From positions 1 to 14,113 of the forward strand of contig CAYTLW010000169.1 of NCBI GenBank assembly GCA_964438735.1: 14,113 nucleotides of DNA, in the 5' to 3' direction. The stretch is from CAYTLW01 sp964438735 (GTDB taxonomy: Bacteria > Myxococcota_A > UBA9042). Numbering within the stretch: the stretch's first letter is position 1; every line of letters begins with the position of its first letter. The notes below the pieces were generated by a model. It had not been told where the DNA came from. It saw nothing but the letters and a program-made list of their open reading frames with translations, and made no database searches. Below, in pieces: positions 8,001-14,057 of the stretch. The position numbers and the translations under genes were made by a program.

Positions 8001-11000
8001 ATCGCCGTCGGTGCACTTGTCGCCATCATCGCACTTGGCGCTGGCGGGCGCGGGGGATTCCTTGCAGGCGCCGGCGACGCACTCCGGCCACGTGCAGGTG
8101 TTGCCATCGGACTCGATGCAGTCGCTGTTCTTGGTGCACTTGCCCGACACGGAGAAGTGCTTCCACGCCGTGTACGGCGACAGCTTGCTCAGCCACGGAG
8201 AGCCGAACAGGGCGACATCTCGATCGATGCCTCCCTTGCCCAGGGTGTCGGTGGACTTGAGCACCACCACAACGCCGATCTTGGACTCGCTGGCCGTGAA
8301 AGGACCGGCCACCGCCACGTACTTGCCGCCGGTGGTGTGTTTGGCCTCGACCACGGGGCCGTCGGTCGTGGTGGTGATCAGCTTGCCCTGGGTCCACTTG
8401 ACGCTCTTGTTGGCCTTGGTGCCCAGGTGGAAGAAGACCTTGGTTTTGCTGGTCACGGGCTTGCCCGCCTTGTCCAGCACGGTCGCGGTCAGCGTGGCCA
8501 TGGGACCGCCACCGCCACTCTTGACGGCGATGGTCAGGTTGGCGAAGCGGAACTTGCCGGCCAGCACGCGCAGCAGGTAGACCGCGTCGGCCACATCGAC
8601 CTTACCGCTGCCGTCTGCGTCCATGGCCTTCTTCTGGAAGGACTGCAACTCGCCATCCTTCACCAGCTGAGCCAGGTAGAAGAGGGTGTAGCTCACGTCG
8701 CCGACCGAGAACTCGCAATCACCGTTGGTATTGCCCAGGTGGTCGGCCGGCTTGCTGCCATCGCTGCAGTCGGGATCGAGCAGCCCGGCGCCGGCGATGA
8801 TGGGCCGGGTCTGGCCCGGTCCCAGTTTGGCGCCGATGGGCTTCTGGGCCTTGGTATTCTCGAGCAGCTTGGTGATGAAGCCCTTGATCATCGTCGTGGT
8901 CTTGCCGGACTTCTTGACGCCCTTGAAGCCGATCTTGGCCACCTCGACGCCACCGCCGCTGGCCGAGGAGCCCGCCTTGGCGGCGCCGACGATGTGCACT
9001 ACGCCGGGCGGATCATTCAGCGTCACGTCAAACTGACCGCCGGGCCAACCGCTGCCGGCCTCGCCCTTGACCGCGTCGATGACCTGCTGGTCGTACTGCA
9101 CGGTCACATCGATGGAGCCCAGGGACTGGCCGCCGGTGTTGACCCGCACGGGCATGGTGAAGCTCTCGCCCGCCGCCACATCCGGGTGGGCGACGCCGAC
9201 GATGGCGCCCAGGTCGATATCGCCGACCACAGGTGTGAGGTTGGGCGCCGTCTGCACATTGCCTTTGGTACCGCTGGTTTTGGCCGTCGCGATCAGGGTG
9301 ACCTTCTTGTTGTGATTGTCATGCAGGGACGCGATGCCCTTGGCGTCGACCGAGACCTTGCCCTTCAGGCTCGAGCTCCAGTTGACCAGGCCCGGGATCA
9401 CCAGCGCGTTGACGTACTGGGTGCCGTCCGCGAGCGTCGCCGAGAGCTTGACCTGCTGCTTCTTGTTGTTCTTCTGCCCCGAGAAGGTGGCCGGCATACC
9501 CAGGACCAGCTTGGTCACGTTGACCGACTGGTCGAGCGCGCTCATGGCCAGGGCGTTGGAAGTGGCCCCGCCGAAGCTGCCGTGCACGTTGGCCTTGCCG
9601 GCGCCGATAACGCTGACGTCGGCGCCCTTGAAGGAGAAGACCCCCTTCTCCATCTGCTTGGTGCCGGGCTTGTAGGCGAAGAAGCTGGCTTTCGGGTGGC
9701 CAGAGACGTCGATCTTGAAGCCATCGCTCAGGTTGGTGACCAGCTCGATGCGAGCCTGCTCCCACCAGCCTGTCTTCTCGACCTTCTTGAGCACGACCTG
9801 GGACTTGGCCGTGGAACCGGGATAGGCCGGCCGCGGATGGGCGGCGATCTTGAAGGTGCTGTGCTGGACCACGTTGACGGTGGCGGTGGCCGAGATCTTC
9901 GGCGCGTGCTCGAAGGTGACCTTCAGCGTCGCTTTGCCGGCGCCCTTGCCGGTGGCCACGATGCGAACCTTGCTGTGGTTGCCGTTCTTGTCCTTGGTGA
10001 TGACCACCTTGAAGAGGTCCTTGGGGTCGCCGCTGCTGTCATCCCACTTGGTGCGCTTGTCCAGGGTGAAGTTCTTCTTGGTGCCGTTCTTGTAGAGCAG
10101 GGTCGCCACGGTGGGGCTCTCCAGCGCCACGCCGGCCACTGCGGCCGGATCCGACGCCGATTTCGCGATGCGCGGCAGCGAGACCGACAGCGTCGCGCCG
10201 GTGGGCGGCGGCAGGTTGATCTTGACGCCGCCCTGCCCGCTCACGATGTCCTTGCCGCAGACCTGCCAGGAGGCCGAGACCAGGTTGCCCTGCTTGGTGC
10301 CCAGGGCCTTGATGCGTGGCGGCTTGGTGAGCACGCCGACGGCCTTGGTGTCCAGGGACTTCAGCTTCAGCCCCATGGCCTCGGTGACCGGCATACGCTT
10401 GCCGTCCGACAGCTTGGCCCAGGCGAAGACGTGCCCGATGGCGAACTCGGCCTTCAGATCCTGCACCAGGCGAGCGACACCCGTGGAGCTGGCGCCGATG
10501 GCAAATGGCGACGCTGGCGAGAAGCCCTGCGCCATGAGGCCGGTGGGCACCACCACGTCCAGGCCCTTGATGCTCAGCGGCGTGCCGTCGACCGTGATCG
10601 CCAGGGTGGCGAGCGTCTTGGCGCCTGCTTTGGCGAGCACGTTGGCCTTGCCGGCCTTGAGCCCGGTGACCACACCGGACTGCAGCTTGAGGATCGAACC
10701 ATTGCTGACCGACAGGGTGACCAGGTGGTCGACCCGCGCCGTCACGCTGGCGGCGCCGGCTTTGAAGGTGGCCTGGGCGTTGACCGGGCTGGCCTGGAAG
10801 CGCAGGGCGCTGCCCTTGCAGTCGGCCTTCCAACCGGCGATGGCGCCGAGCTTGTCGTCCGCGGCGAGCTTGACCGGCAATTGCGGCTGCCAGGTGCGGG
10901 TCTTGACGTTGGTTTTGAAGCCGCCAAAGGCGACGTCGACTACGCCGCTGCCGCCCGCGCCGACCTTGCTGGCGCTGAATGTGACCTTGCCGGCGCCGAC

Positions 11001-13931
11001 GGAGTAATCGGCCGACTTGGTGGTCAGCGTCGCGGAGGCTGACTTGTCGGGCATGGCGGTGTGCACGGCCCAGGTCTTGATGGCCACAACGACGGACTTG
11101 CCGGTGAGTGGGGCGGTGTTGACGACCTCAGCACGGTCGGCCACGGCGAAGATGCCGCGTACCGGGTTTGCCGCCACGGTAAAGGTTCCGGAGGTGCTGG
11201 TGCCGCCAGCTCCGTTGACCTGCACGGCGCTGCCGGACTTGGTCAAGGCGACGTTCTGGATGTTGAACATGGAGTTGACCACACCGGAGACCTGCCCCTT
11301 GGCGCCGGACAGGACCTTGAACGTGATGGTGCCCAGCTTGACCTTGCCAGTGACCTGGCTGTTGGGCGTCTTGCCCTCACGTACGGCCACGAAGAGCACT
11401 TCGGACGCCTTGACGTTTTTGGCGCCGGTGTACTTGGGGTCGATCGCCGCGCTGGTGGCCTTGAGCACCTTGGTGTCGAACTTGATGGCCACGTCGAAAG
11501 ACTCCAACGCCTGGCCGGTGGTGTAGCCCCAAAGCGGCACAGTGAACGTGGTGCCGGGCAGCCGCGGACCGAGAGGCAGCACGATGCCCATGCCGCTGCC
11601 GGGCGCGGCGTCGAACTTGGGCACGCCCTTGAGCGACAGGGGCGACGGTTTGCTGCTCAGCGCCGGCTTGCCGTCTACGGAGACGACCACGTTGCCGGTC
11701 AGGCTGGCGCCCGTTTTGAACCATGACGCGGGCACGCTCACCTTGGGATGACAGACGCCCATGCTGTTGGCAGCGCAGGTGGCGGTGGCCTTCTTGCCGG
11801 CGGCCTCGACCGTGATGCGAATGGCGGTGCCGGCGGCGACCTGAGGCCGTCCAACGGCGTCGCGGACCGCTGCTGCGGCGCTGACCTGCCGATTGTCCTG
11901 CCAGACGGCGGCGGTGCGAACAACGGCGTGCAGCCACGCTGCAGGCTCGCGTTTGGCCACGAAGGGGGCCTGCGATTTCAAGGCGCCGAGCTTAGCGTGC
12001 AAGATGCCGCCCGTTCCTGGGGGCTGGTTGACGAAGGCGGCCAGCTTGTGGCTGTAGCTGCCGTCGCCCACGTCGACCATCACGCCCTGCAGCAGGCCCG
12101 GTCCGGCGCTGGCGACGCTGAATCCGACCTCGGCTTTGGTCAGGCAGATGCCGCAATCCTGGCCGCAGGTCTTGCAGGTCTCGCCCTGGGCGTACTGGCA
12201 CTTGCCGTCACCGCAGTTCTTGCCGCACTCGCCGCAATCCTTGGCGCAGCTCTTGCAATCTTCGCCGCCGAGCATGTCGCAGGTCTTGTCGCCACAGACG
12301 GCCTTGCAGGCGCCGCAATCGGCGTCGCAACTTTTGCAATCCTCGCTATCCTTGTCGCACTTGCCGTCGCCGCAGACAGGCCCGGACTTGCAGTCCTTGG
12401 CGCAGCTCTGGGGGGTCTCGCCCGACTCGCACTTGCCGTCGCCGCACACCGGTCCGCCGGCTTTGCAATCCTTGGCGCAGCTCTGCTCGGTCTCGCCGGC
12501 TTCGCACTTGCCGTCGCCGCATACCGGTCCGCCGGCCTTGCAATCCTTGGCGCAGCTCTGCTCGGTCTCGCCGGACTCGCACTTGCCGTCACCACATACC
12601 GGCCCTGCGGCCTTGCAGTCCTTGGCGCAGGATTTCTCCGTCTCGCCGGACTCGCACTTGCCGTCACCACAGACGGGGCCCTCGCAGCCGGCCTTGCAGT
12701 CCTGTGGGCAGATGTTGCAGTTCTCGCCCTTGTTGGTATCGCAGACCTTGTTGCCGCAGAGCACGGCGCACTTGCCGCAATCGAGCGGACACTTGACGCA
12801 GCTCTCGTCACCCTCGCACTTGCCGTTGCCGCATGTGGCCGGGCAGGCGCCACAATCCTTGGCGCAGGCGGTGCAGTTCTCACCCTTGGCTGCGTCGCAC
12901 TTGCCGTCGCCGCAAGCCGCCGCGCACTGGCTCTTGCAGTCCGCGATGCAGGTGCCGCAGTTCTCGCCCTTGGCGTTGTCGCAGGTGCCATCGCCACAGG
13001 GGTCGCCGCAGGTGTTCTTGCCGGCGACACAGGTGCCGTCCTGGCAGAAGTCCTCCGTGGTGCACTTGTCGCCCTTGTCGCACTTGTCGCCGTTGGCCAC
13101 CGGCTTGGCCACGCAACCCTGGCCGGACTCGCAGCTCATGGTGGTGCAGGCCTTGGCTTCGTCGCAGACGAGCGGCTTGCCGGCCATGCACTTGTCGTTC
13201 AGACAGATGTCGCCCTTGGTGCAGGTGTCGCCATCCTCGCACGGCGCGCCGTTGCTCTTGCCGGGGCAGTCGCCCATGGTCACACATTCGCCGGCGGAGC
13301 AGGCTTTGCCCTCGCCGCAGCTCACGCCGTCATTCTGGTTGGTCGACTTGCAGATCGCGGTGGCCGGATCGCAGCTGTCGATGGTGCAGGACTTGCCGTC
13401 GTCGCAGTCCTTGCCGGTGCCGGGGGTGCACTCGCCGCCCTTGCACTCGTCCCACGCGGTGCATTTGTCGCCGTCTTCGCAGGCGGTGCCATCCTTGGCC
13501 ACCTCCGGCTCACACTTGCCCGCGGCACAGATGGCCGGCGCGCAGGGGTTGGCCCCCTCTTCTTCGCAATCCTTGTCGGTCTTGCAGCCGTGCGCCTCGG
13601 CATCGTCCGGGTCGGCCACGTCCTTGTCGTCATCGACGTCCTTCGGCTCTACGGGCGTATCCACCGGCGGCTTCGTATCCTTGGGTGGCGTTCCTTCGTC
13701 AGGTTCGCCGCCAGTGTCCTCGACGCCGCTGTCGATCACTCCCAGGTCGGTCACCACGTCGTTGACCGCGGTGTCGGCCCCGGCCGGATCTTCGTCGGGA
13801 GGCGGTTGCGAGCAGGCCGCGACCAGCGCGGTCCCGACAAGGCAGATCGTCAGCAGATGTCGGCGAAGTGCGGGCCGACGCTCGGAGGAAGACGCAAAAA
13901 AGCCGAACCGGATCGCATCCATGGAACGCAT
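5046..13931 (-). CDS. Giant Cys-rich surface lipoprotein with TMEM132-like, cohesin, Ig-like and dockerin domains
   Basis: 2961 residues, predicted to be exported by Sec and lipidated: n-region RRPALRRH, hydrophobic core, lipobox V-A-A-C with Cys40 (next residue Ser). Order of parts: acidic/Pro linker (41-115); CDDGxxCT-type repeats (116-307); CGDGKC-type repeats (308-596); a TMEM132-like region (about 605-1243) including a cohesin-like domain (about 780-898) and a BIG2 module (about 1060-1110); further Ig-like domains (about 1244-1576); a second cohesin-like domain (about 1577-1690); a dockerin (about 1732-1794); an Ig-like domain (about 1800-1925); Cys-rich repeats (1932-2961) interrupted by an unknown domain (2403-2552). 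The start is ATG 13931, with GAGAGG 5 nt upstream; M4 is a weaker alternative. There is no C-terminal membrane segment or sorting signal, so it is presumably held by its lipid anchor. It is the first gene of a unit with the Smr gene. Adhesion or scaffolding is inferred from the domain types; no enzymatic domain is seen. Confidence 0.92.
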   Translation of the reverse strand: MRSMDAIRFGFFASSSERRPALRRHLLTICLVGTALVAACSQPPPDEDPAGADTAVNDVVTDLGVIDSGVEDTGGEPDEGTPPKDTKPPVDTPVEPKDVDDDKDVADPDDAEAHGCKTDKDCEEEGANPCAPAICAAGKCEPEVAKDGTACEDGDKCTAWDECKGGECTPGTGKDCDDGKSCTIDSCDPATAICKSTNQNDGVSCGEGKACSAGECVTMGDCPGKSNGAPCEDGDTCTKGDICLNDKCMAGKPLVCDEAKACTTMSCESGQGCVAKPVANGDKCDKGDKCTTEDFCQDGTCVAGKNTCGDPCGDGTCDNAKGENCGTCIADCKSQCAAACGDGKCDAAKGENCTACAKDCGACPATCGNGKCEGDESCVKCPLDCGKCAVLCGNKVCDTNKGENCNICPQDCKAGCEGPVCGDGKCESGETEKSCAKDCKAAGPVCGDGKCESGETEQSCAKDCKAGGPVCGDGKCEAGETEQSCAKDCKAGGPVCGDGKCESGETPQSCAKDCKSGPVCGDGKCDKDSEDCKSCDADCGACKAVCGDKTCDMLGGEDCKSCAKDCGECGKNCGDGKCQYAQGETCKTCGQDCGICLTKAEVGFSVASAGPGLLQGVMVDVGDGSYSHKLAAFVNQPPGTGGILHAKLGALKSQAPFVAKREPAAWLHAVVRTAAVWQDNRQVSAAAAVRDAVGRPQVAAGTAIRITVEAAGKKATATCAANSMGVCHPKVSVPASWFKTGASLTGNVVVSVDGKPALSSKPSPLSLKGVPKFDAAPGSGMGIVLPLGPRLPGTTFTVPLWGYTTGQALESFDVAIKFDTKVLKATSAAIDPKYTGAKNVKASEVLFVAVREGKTPNSQVTGKVKLGTITFKVLSGAKGQVSGVVNSMFNIQNVALTKSGSAVQVNGAGGTSTSGTFTVAANPVRGIFAVADRAEVVNTAPLTGKSVVVAIKTWAVHTAMPDKSASATLTTKSADYSVGAGKVTFSASKVGAGGSGVVDVAFGGFKTNVKTRTWQPQLPVKLAADDKLGAIAGWKADCKGSALRFQASPVNAQATFKAGAASVTARVDHLVTLSVSNGSILKLQSGVVTGLKAGKANVLAKAGAKTLATLAITVDGTPLSIKGLDVVVPTGLMAQGFSPASPFAIGASSTGVARLVQDLKAEFAIGHVFAWAKLSDGKRMPVTEAMGLKLKSLDTKAVGVLTKPPRIKALGTKQGNLVSASWQVCGKDIVSGQGGVKINLPPPTGATLSVSLPRIAKSASDPAAVAGVALESPTVATLLYKNGTKKNFTLDKRTKWDDSSGDPKDLFKVVITKDKNGNHSKVRIVATGKGAGKATLKVTFEHAPKISATATVNVVQHSTFKIAAHPRPAYPGSTAKSQVVLKKVEKTGWWEQARIELVTNLSDGFKIDVSGHPKASFFAYKPGTKQMEKGVFSFKGADVSVIGAGKANVHGSFGGATSNALAMSALDQSVNVTKLVLGMPATFSGQKNNKKQQVKLSATLADGTQYVNALVIPGLVNWSSSLKGKVSVDAKGIASLHDNHNKKVTLIATAKTSGTKGNVQTAPNLTPVVGDIDLGAIVGVAHPDVAAGESFTMPVRVNTGGQSLGSIDVTVQYDQQVIDAVKGEAGSGWPGGQFDVTLNDPPGVVHIVGAAKAGSSASGGGVEVAKIGFKGVKKSGKTTTMIKGFITKLLENTKAQKPIGAKLGPGQTRPIIAGAGLLDPDCSDGSKPADHLGNTNGDCEFSVGDVSYTLFYLAQLVKDGELQSFQKKAMDADGSGKVDVADAVYLLRVLAGKFRFANLTIAVKSGGGGPMATLTATVLDKAGKPVTSKTKVFFHLGTKANKSVKWTQGKLITTTTDGPVVEAKHTTGGKYVAVAGPFTASESKIGVVVVLKSTDTLGKGGIDRDVALFGSPWLSKLSPYTAWKHFSVSGKCTKNSDCIESDGNTCTWPECVAGACKESPAPASAKCDDGDKCTDGDVCDNGVCKAGKQVCQNPCGDKVCAADKGETCKSCGKDCGQCLPAPGCGNGKCEAGAKETCVNCPGDCPKCAAGDKCGDGKCEPPETKDDCPEDCGGGANCGNGKCDAGEDAKTCPKDCAVVDKCGDGKCTGNETKQSCAADCDPQNAKCGDNICTKAAGEDCKSCPADCKGKDCLVCGDQFCDKANGEDCKSCVKDCGECVGGCGDGKCDGANGENCQSCPKDCIKPGSCKCGNKLCDDKEGENSTNCPGDCGTKPKTCGNDKCDPGETKQNCPGDCDTGGGGCNNDKKCQVEKGENCENCKGDCGACLPSCPNKVCEPAKGEKLTNCPQDCGDLCGNNKCDTNIGEDKSNCPDDCDQGGKPCGGSDCADGNSCTKDYCNGPLNKCINEPIIGGQCDDGLSCTTGDKCVAGKCVAGVNNCGPMCKDAFLTCGAKINLTDQSPTTTKLVEKFTCSDVPAKGAEYAIKTKIGCKATHAVTIQVFGTGTFGAQSPYMKQTARVLEFDHLASAGICGDVKGKCQEKTSQSQACGTQGPKTSGCKSEWTFNFETDGKTQKRFVVDTLPPGKLSKVFATLQCGCNDGSNKCGDGKCVLADKEDCKTCEKDCGPCDAVKCGDTKCQIMDGEHCGNCPKDCGVCKPGCGNGKCDNGEKCDTCPQDCGKCKDTCGNNVCDAANGETCNTCPEDCKVGCSNPCGNGKCEPGLGESPFSCPKDCSNNKCGDGQCNLGDDESCQSCEKDCGKCADICPNNKCDVGKGEDCKICPKDCGQCPPKCGDKNCELSKGENCNTCSTDCGKCLPSCGNKKCDKGLGEDCKNCPTDCLCGGGGSCGDGVCDPAKQEDCKSCAKDCMAPGKCNCGNGKCDDKEGETTMNCATDCKGGVKPPSCGNDICEPGKGENKQNCIEDCFDDGGGGGCNNDNKCDFTKGENCETCKGDCGACLPGCPDGKCGMLETLTNCPQDCGKLCGDGKCQPEKGENNTYCPNDCK
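5049..6275 (-). repeat. CGDGKC-type disulfide repeats, terminal block
   Basis: Residues 2553-2961, ending at the C-terminus with YCPNDCK. The final 155 or so residues (about 5049-5525) match residues around 2180-2334 unit by unit, including the odd features CKCG/CNCG, a Gly-run followed by CNNDxKC, GDCGACLP and TNCPQDCG. This points to a multi-unit block duplication rather than single-unit slippage. Confidence 0.85.
6276..6725 (-). other. Unrecognised 150-residue domain inserted in the C-terminal Cys repeats
   Basis: Residues about 2403-2552. It contrasts with its flanks: few cysteines, alternating beta-type sequence (KINLTDQSPTTTKLVEKF, HAVTIQVFGTGTFG, TRRVLEF-like strand, WTFNFETDGKTQKRFVVDT). 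Its remaining cysteines are spaced far apart, so they probably pair within a beta-sandwich. I do not recognise the family. A distant similarity to pre-peptidase (PPC-like) beta domains is possible but weak. Confidence 0.5.
6726..8138 (-). repeat. CGDGKC-type disulfide repeats, first part of C-terminal block
   Basis: Residues 1932-2402. It opens with a CDDGDKCTDG-type unit, continues with six-cysteine and four-cysteine CGDGKC units, and closes with two CDDGxxCT units before the unknown domain. Its last third (about 6930-7395) is copied, in the same order, at the C-terminus of the protein. Confidence 0.85.
8550..8738 (-). other. Type I-like dockerin domain with two calcium-binding loops
   Basis: Residues about 1732-1794. 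Loop 1 has N1734, N1736, D1738, E1740, S1742 and D1745; loop 2 has D1771, D1773, S1775, K1777, D1779 and D1782. These match the 1-3-5-7-9-12 EF-hand-like spacing (position 7 binds through its backbone), and each loop is followed by the dockerin helix (VSYTLFYLAQ and AVYLLRVLAGK). The order, cohesin followed by dockerin in one protein, is common in X-dockerin and adhesin proteins outside cellulosomes. Confidence 0.85.
8862..9203 (-). other. Second cohesin-like domain
   Basis: Residues about 1577-1690. The pattern is VAAGESFTMPVRVNTGG, then SLGSIDVTVQYDQQVIDAV, then a late I-G-F-K-G strand. This is the strand order and motif style of cohesin domains: a G-x-x-F-x-x-P-V strand, an S-x-D-V-x-x-x-Y-D strand, and a final F-K-x-x-x-x-G strand. 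It sits directly before the dockerin. Confidence 0.7.
9204..10202 (-). other. Additional Ig-like domains between TMEM132-like region and second cohesin
   Basis: Residues about 1244-1576, probably three beta-sandwich modules. The first and third carry BIG2-like features: a T/N-F-T-L-x-K-x-T-x-W-D-D strand, and G-T-Q-Y-V-N-A followed by V-N-W-S-S with a V-D-A-K-G-I-A turn. The middle one (LSDGFKIDVSG, GAGKANVHGSFGG) is less typical. I see no catalytic residues. The boundaries are estimates from turn and strand patterns. Confidence 0.55.
10203..12119 (-). other. TMEM132-like ectodomain within the giant lipoprotein
   Basis: Residues about 605-1243. Motifs that I recall from animal TMEM132 proteins occur here in the same order: C719-x7-C727 followed by V-P-A-S-W-F (W737) as in the N-terminal domain; a cohesin-like domain (780-898); EVVNTAPLTGKSVVV (from E935); W-x-P-x-L-P-V-K-L (from W1014) followed by D-x-L-G-x-I-x-G-W; a BIG2 module with SGVVTGLKAGKANV (around 1086); then FAWAKLSDG (W1171), KSLDTKAVGV, and G-N-L-V-x-x-x-W-x-x-C. 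The colinearity over roughly 640 residues is what makes chance unlikely. The comparison is from memory, not a search. Confidence 0.65.
12144..13010 (-). repeat. CGDGKC-type disulfide repeats, N-terminal block
   Basis: Residues 308-596. The usual unit has six cysteines, C-x4-C-x7/8-C-x2-C-x3-C-x2-C, with conserved G-E before the third cysteine and D before the fifth. A four-cysteine variant, C-x4-C-x8-C-x3-C, forms the near-identical tandem array at 12375-12671. The pattern resembles Asp/Gly/Glu-rich cysteine repeats of secreted bacterial and archaeal proteins; metal binding is plausible but unproven. Confidence 0.85.
12375..12671 (-). repeat. Near-identical 75-bp tandem repeats (four units)
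   Basis: Residues 421-519: three 25-residue units and one of 24, each CGDGKCE(S/A)GET(E/P)(K/Q)SC-AKDCK plus a short G-P-V linker. Units differ by only a few residues, and neighbouring copies share 30-nt identical stretches (for example near 12471 and 12546). The surrounding repeats are much more diverged, which indicates recent in-frame expansion. Confidence 0.88.
13011..13586 (-). repeat. N-terminal CDDGxxCT-type cysteine repeats of the giant lipoprotein
   Basis: Residues 116-307. Units resemble D-G-D-K-C-T-x-x-D-x-C-x-x-G-x-C-x-x-G-K, as in DGDKCTAWDECKGGECTPG, and match the repeat style of the separate 383-residue lipoprotein. This type recurs briefly at about 1932-2000 and 2340-2400, just before each change of repeat or domain type in the C-terminal block. 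Confidence 0.8.
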
Positions 13932-13936
13932 GGTAA

Positions 13937-13942
13937 CCTCTC
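13937..13942 (-). promoter_or_regulatory. Ribosome binding site of the giant lipoprotein
   Basis: Read on the minus strand, GAGAGG lies 5 nt before the ATG at 13931. It supports this start over the in-frame ATG at 13922 (M4). Confidence 0.65.
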
Positions 13943-13950
13943 AAAGCATC

Positions 13951-14004
13951 CGAAATGCGTAGTGACCCGGTTCGCCCGAACCGGTCGGGGGGACCGGCAT
14001 TTCG
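13951..14004 (-). promoter_or_regulatory. Nested inverted repeats upstream of the giant lipoprotein gene
   Basis: Outer arms cgaaatgc (13951-13958) and gcatttcg (13997-14004) are perfect complements. Between them lie an 18-bp palindrome, ccggttcgcccgaaccgg (13967-13984), and a second hairpin with arms ccggtc (13981-13986) and gaccgg (13992-13997) around five G. The inner hairpins share bases, so they would exclude each other, and the second also shares base 13997 with the outer arm. The block begins 8 nt upstream of the Shine-Dalgarno. It could be an operator for a dimeric regulator or a structured 5' leader. Confidence 0.55.
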
Positions 14005-14057
14005 AGCGTGGCCAGCGTGCCATCTACGCGCGCGTGGCACAAGGACGAAGGGCGACC

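Noticed and set aside
6874..8580. 568-codon plus-strand frame
   Set aside because: Same antisense artefact: its QSLPQ/SHLPLPQ repetition mirrors the Cys repeats of the minus strand.
8157..11042. 961-codon open frame on the plus strand opposite the giant lipoprotein
   Set aside because: It is a GC-rich shadow frame: His/Gly/Asp/Arg-rich with no domain pattern, lying exactly antisense to well-formed Ig, cohesin and dockerin domains.
12375..12671. Regular repeats considered as a CRISPR array
   Set aside because: Units abut with no unique spacers, are 72-75 bp, and encode an in-frame protein repeat.
12136..13962. 608-codon plus-strand frame rich in Ser, Pro, Gln and Leu
   Set aside because: Its repetitive SHLPSPHTGP-like pattern is the antisense image of the CGDGKC repeats; the minus-strand frame has the signal peptide, ribosome site and cysteine logic.
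13999..14035. Sigma54-type promoter (TGGCAC-like) upstream of the giant gene
   Set aside because: The minus-strand TGGCACG has no correctly spaced GC/TTGC element downstream.
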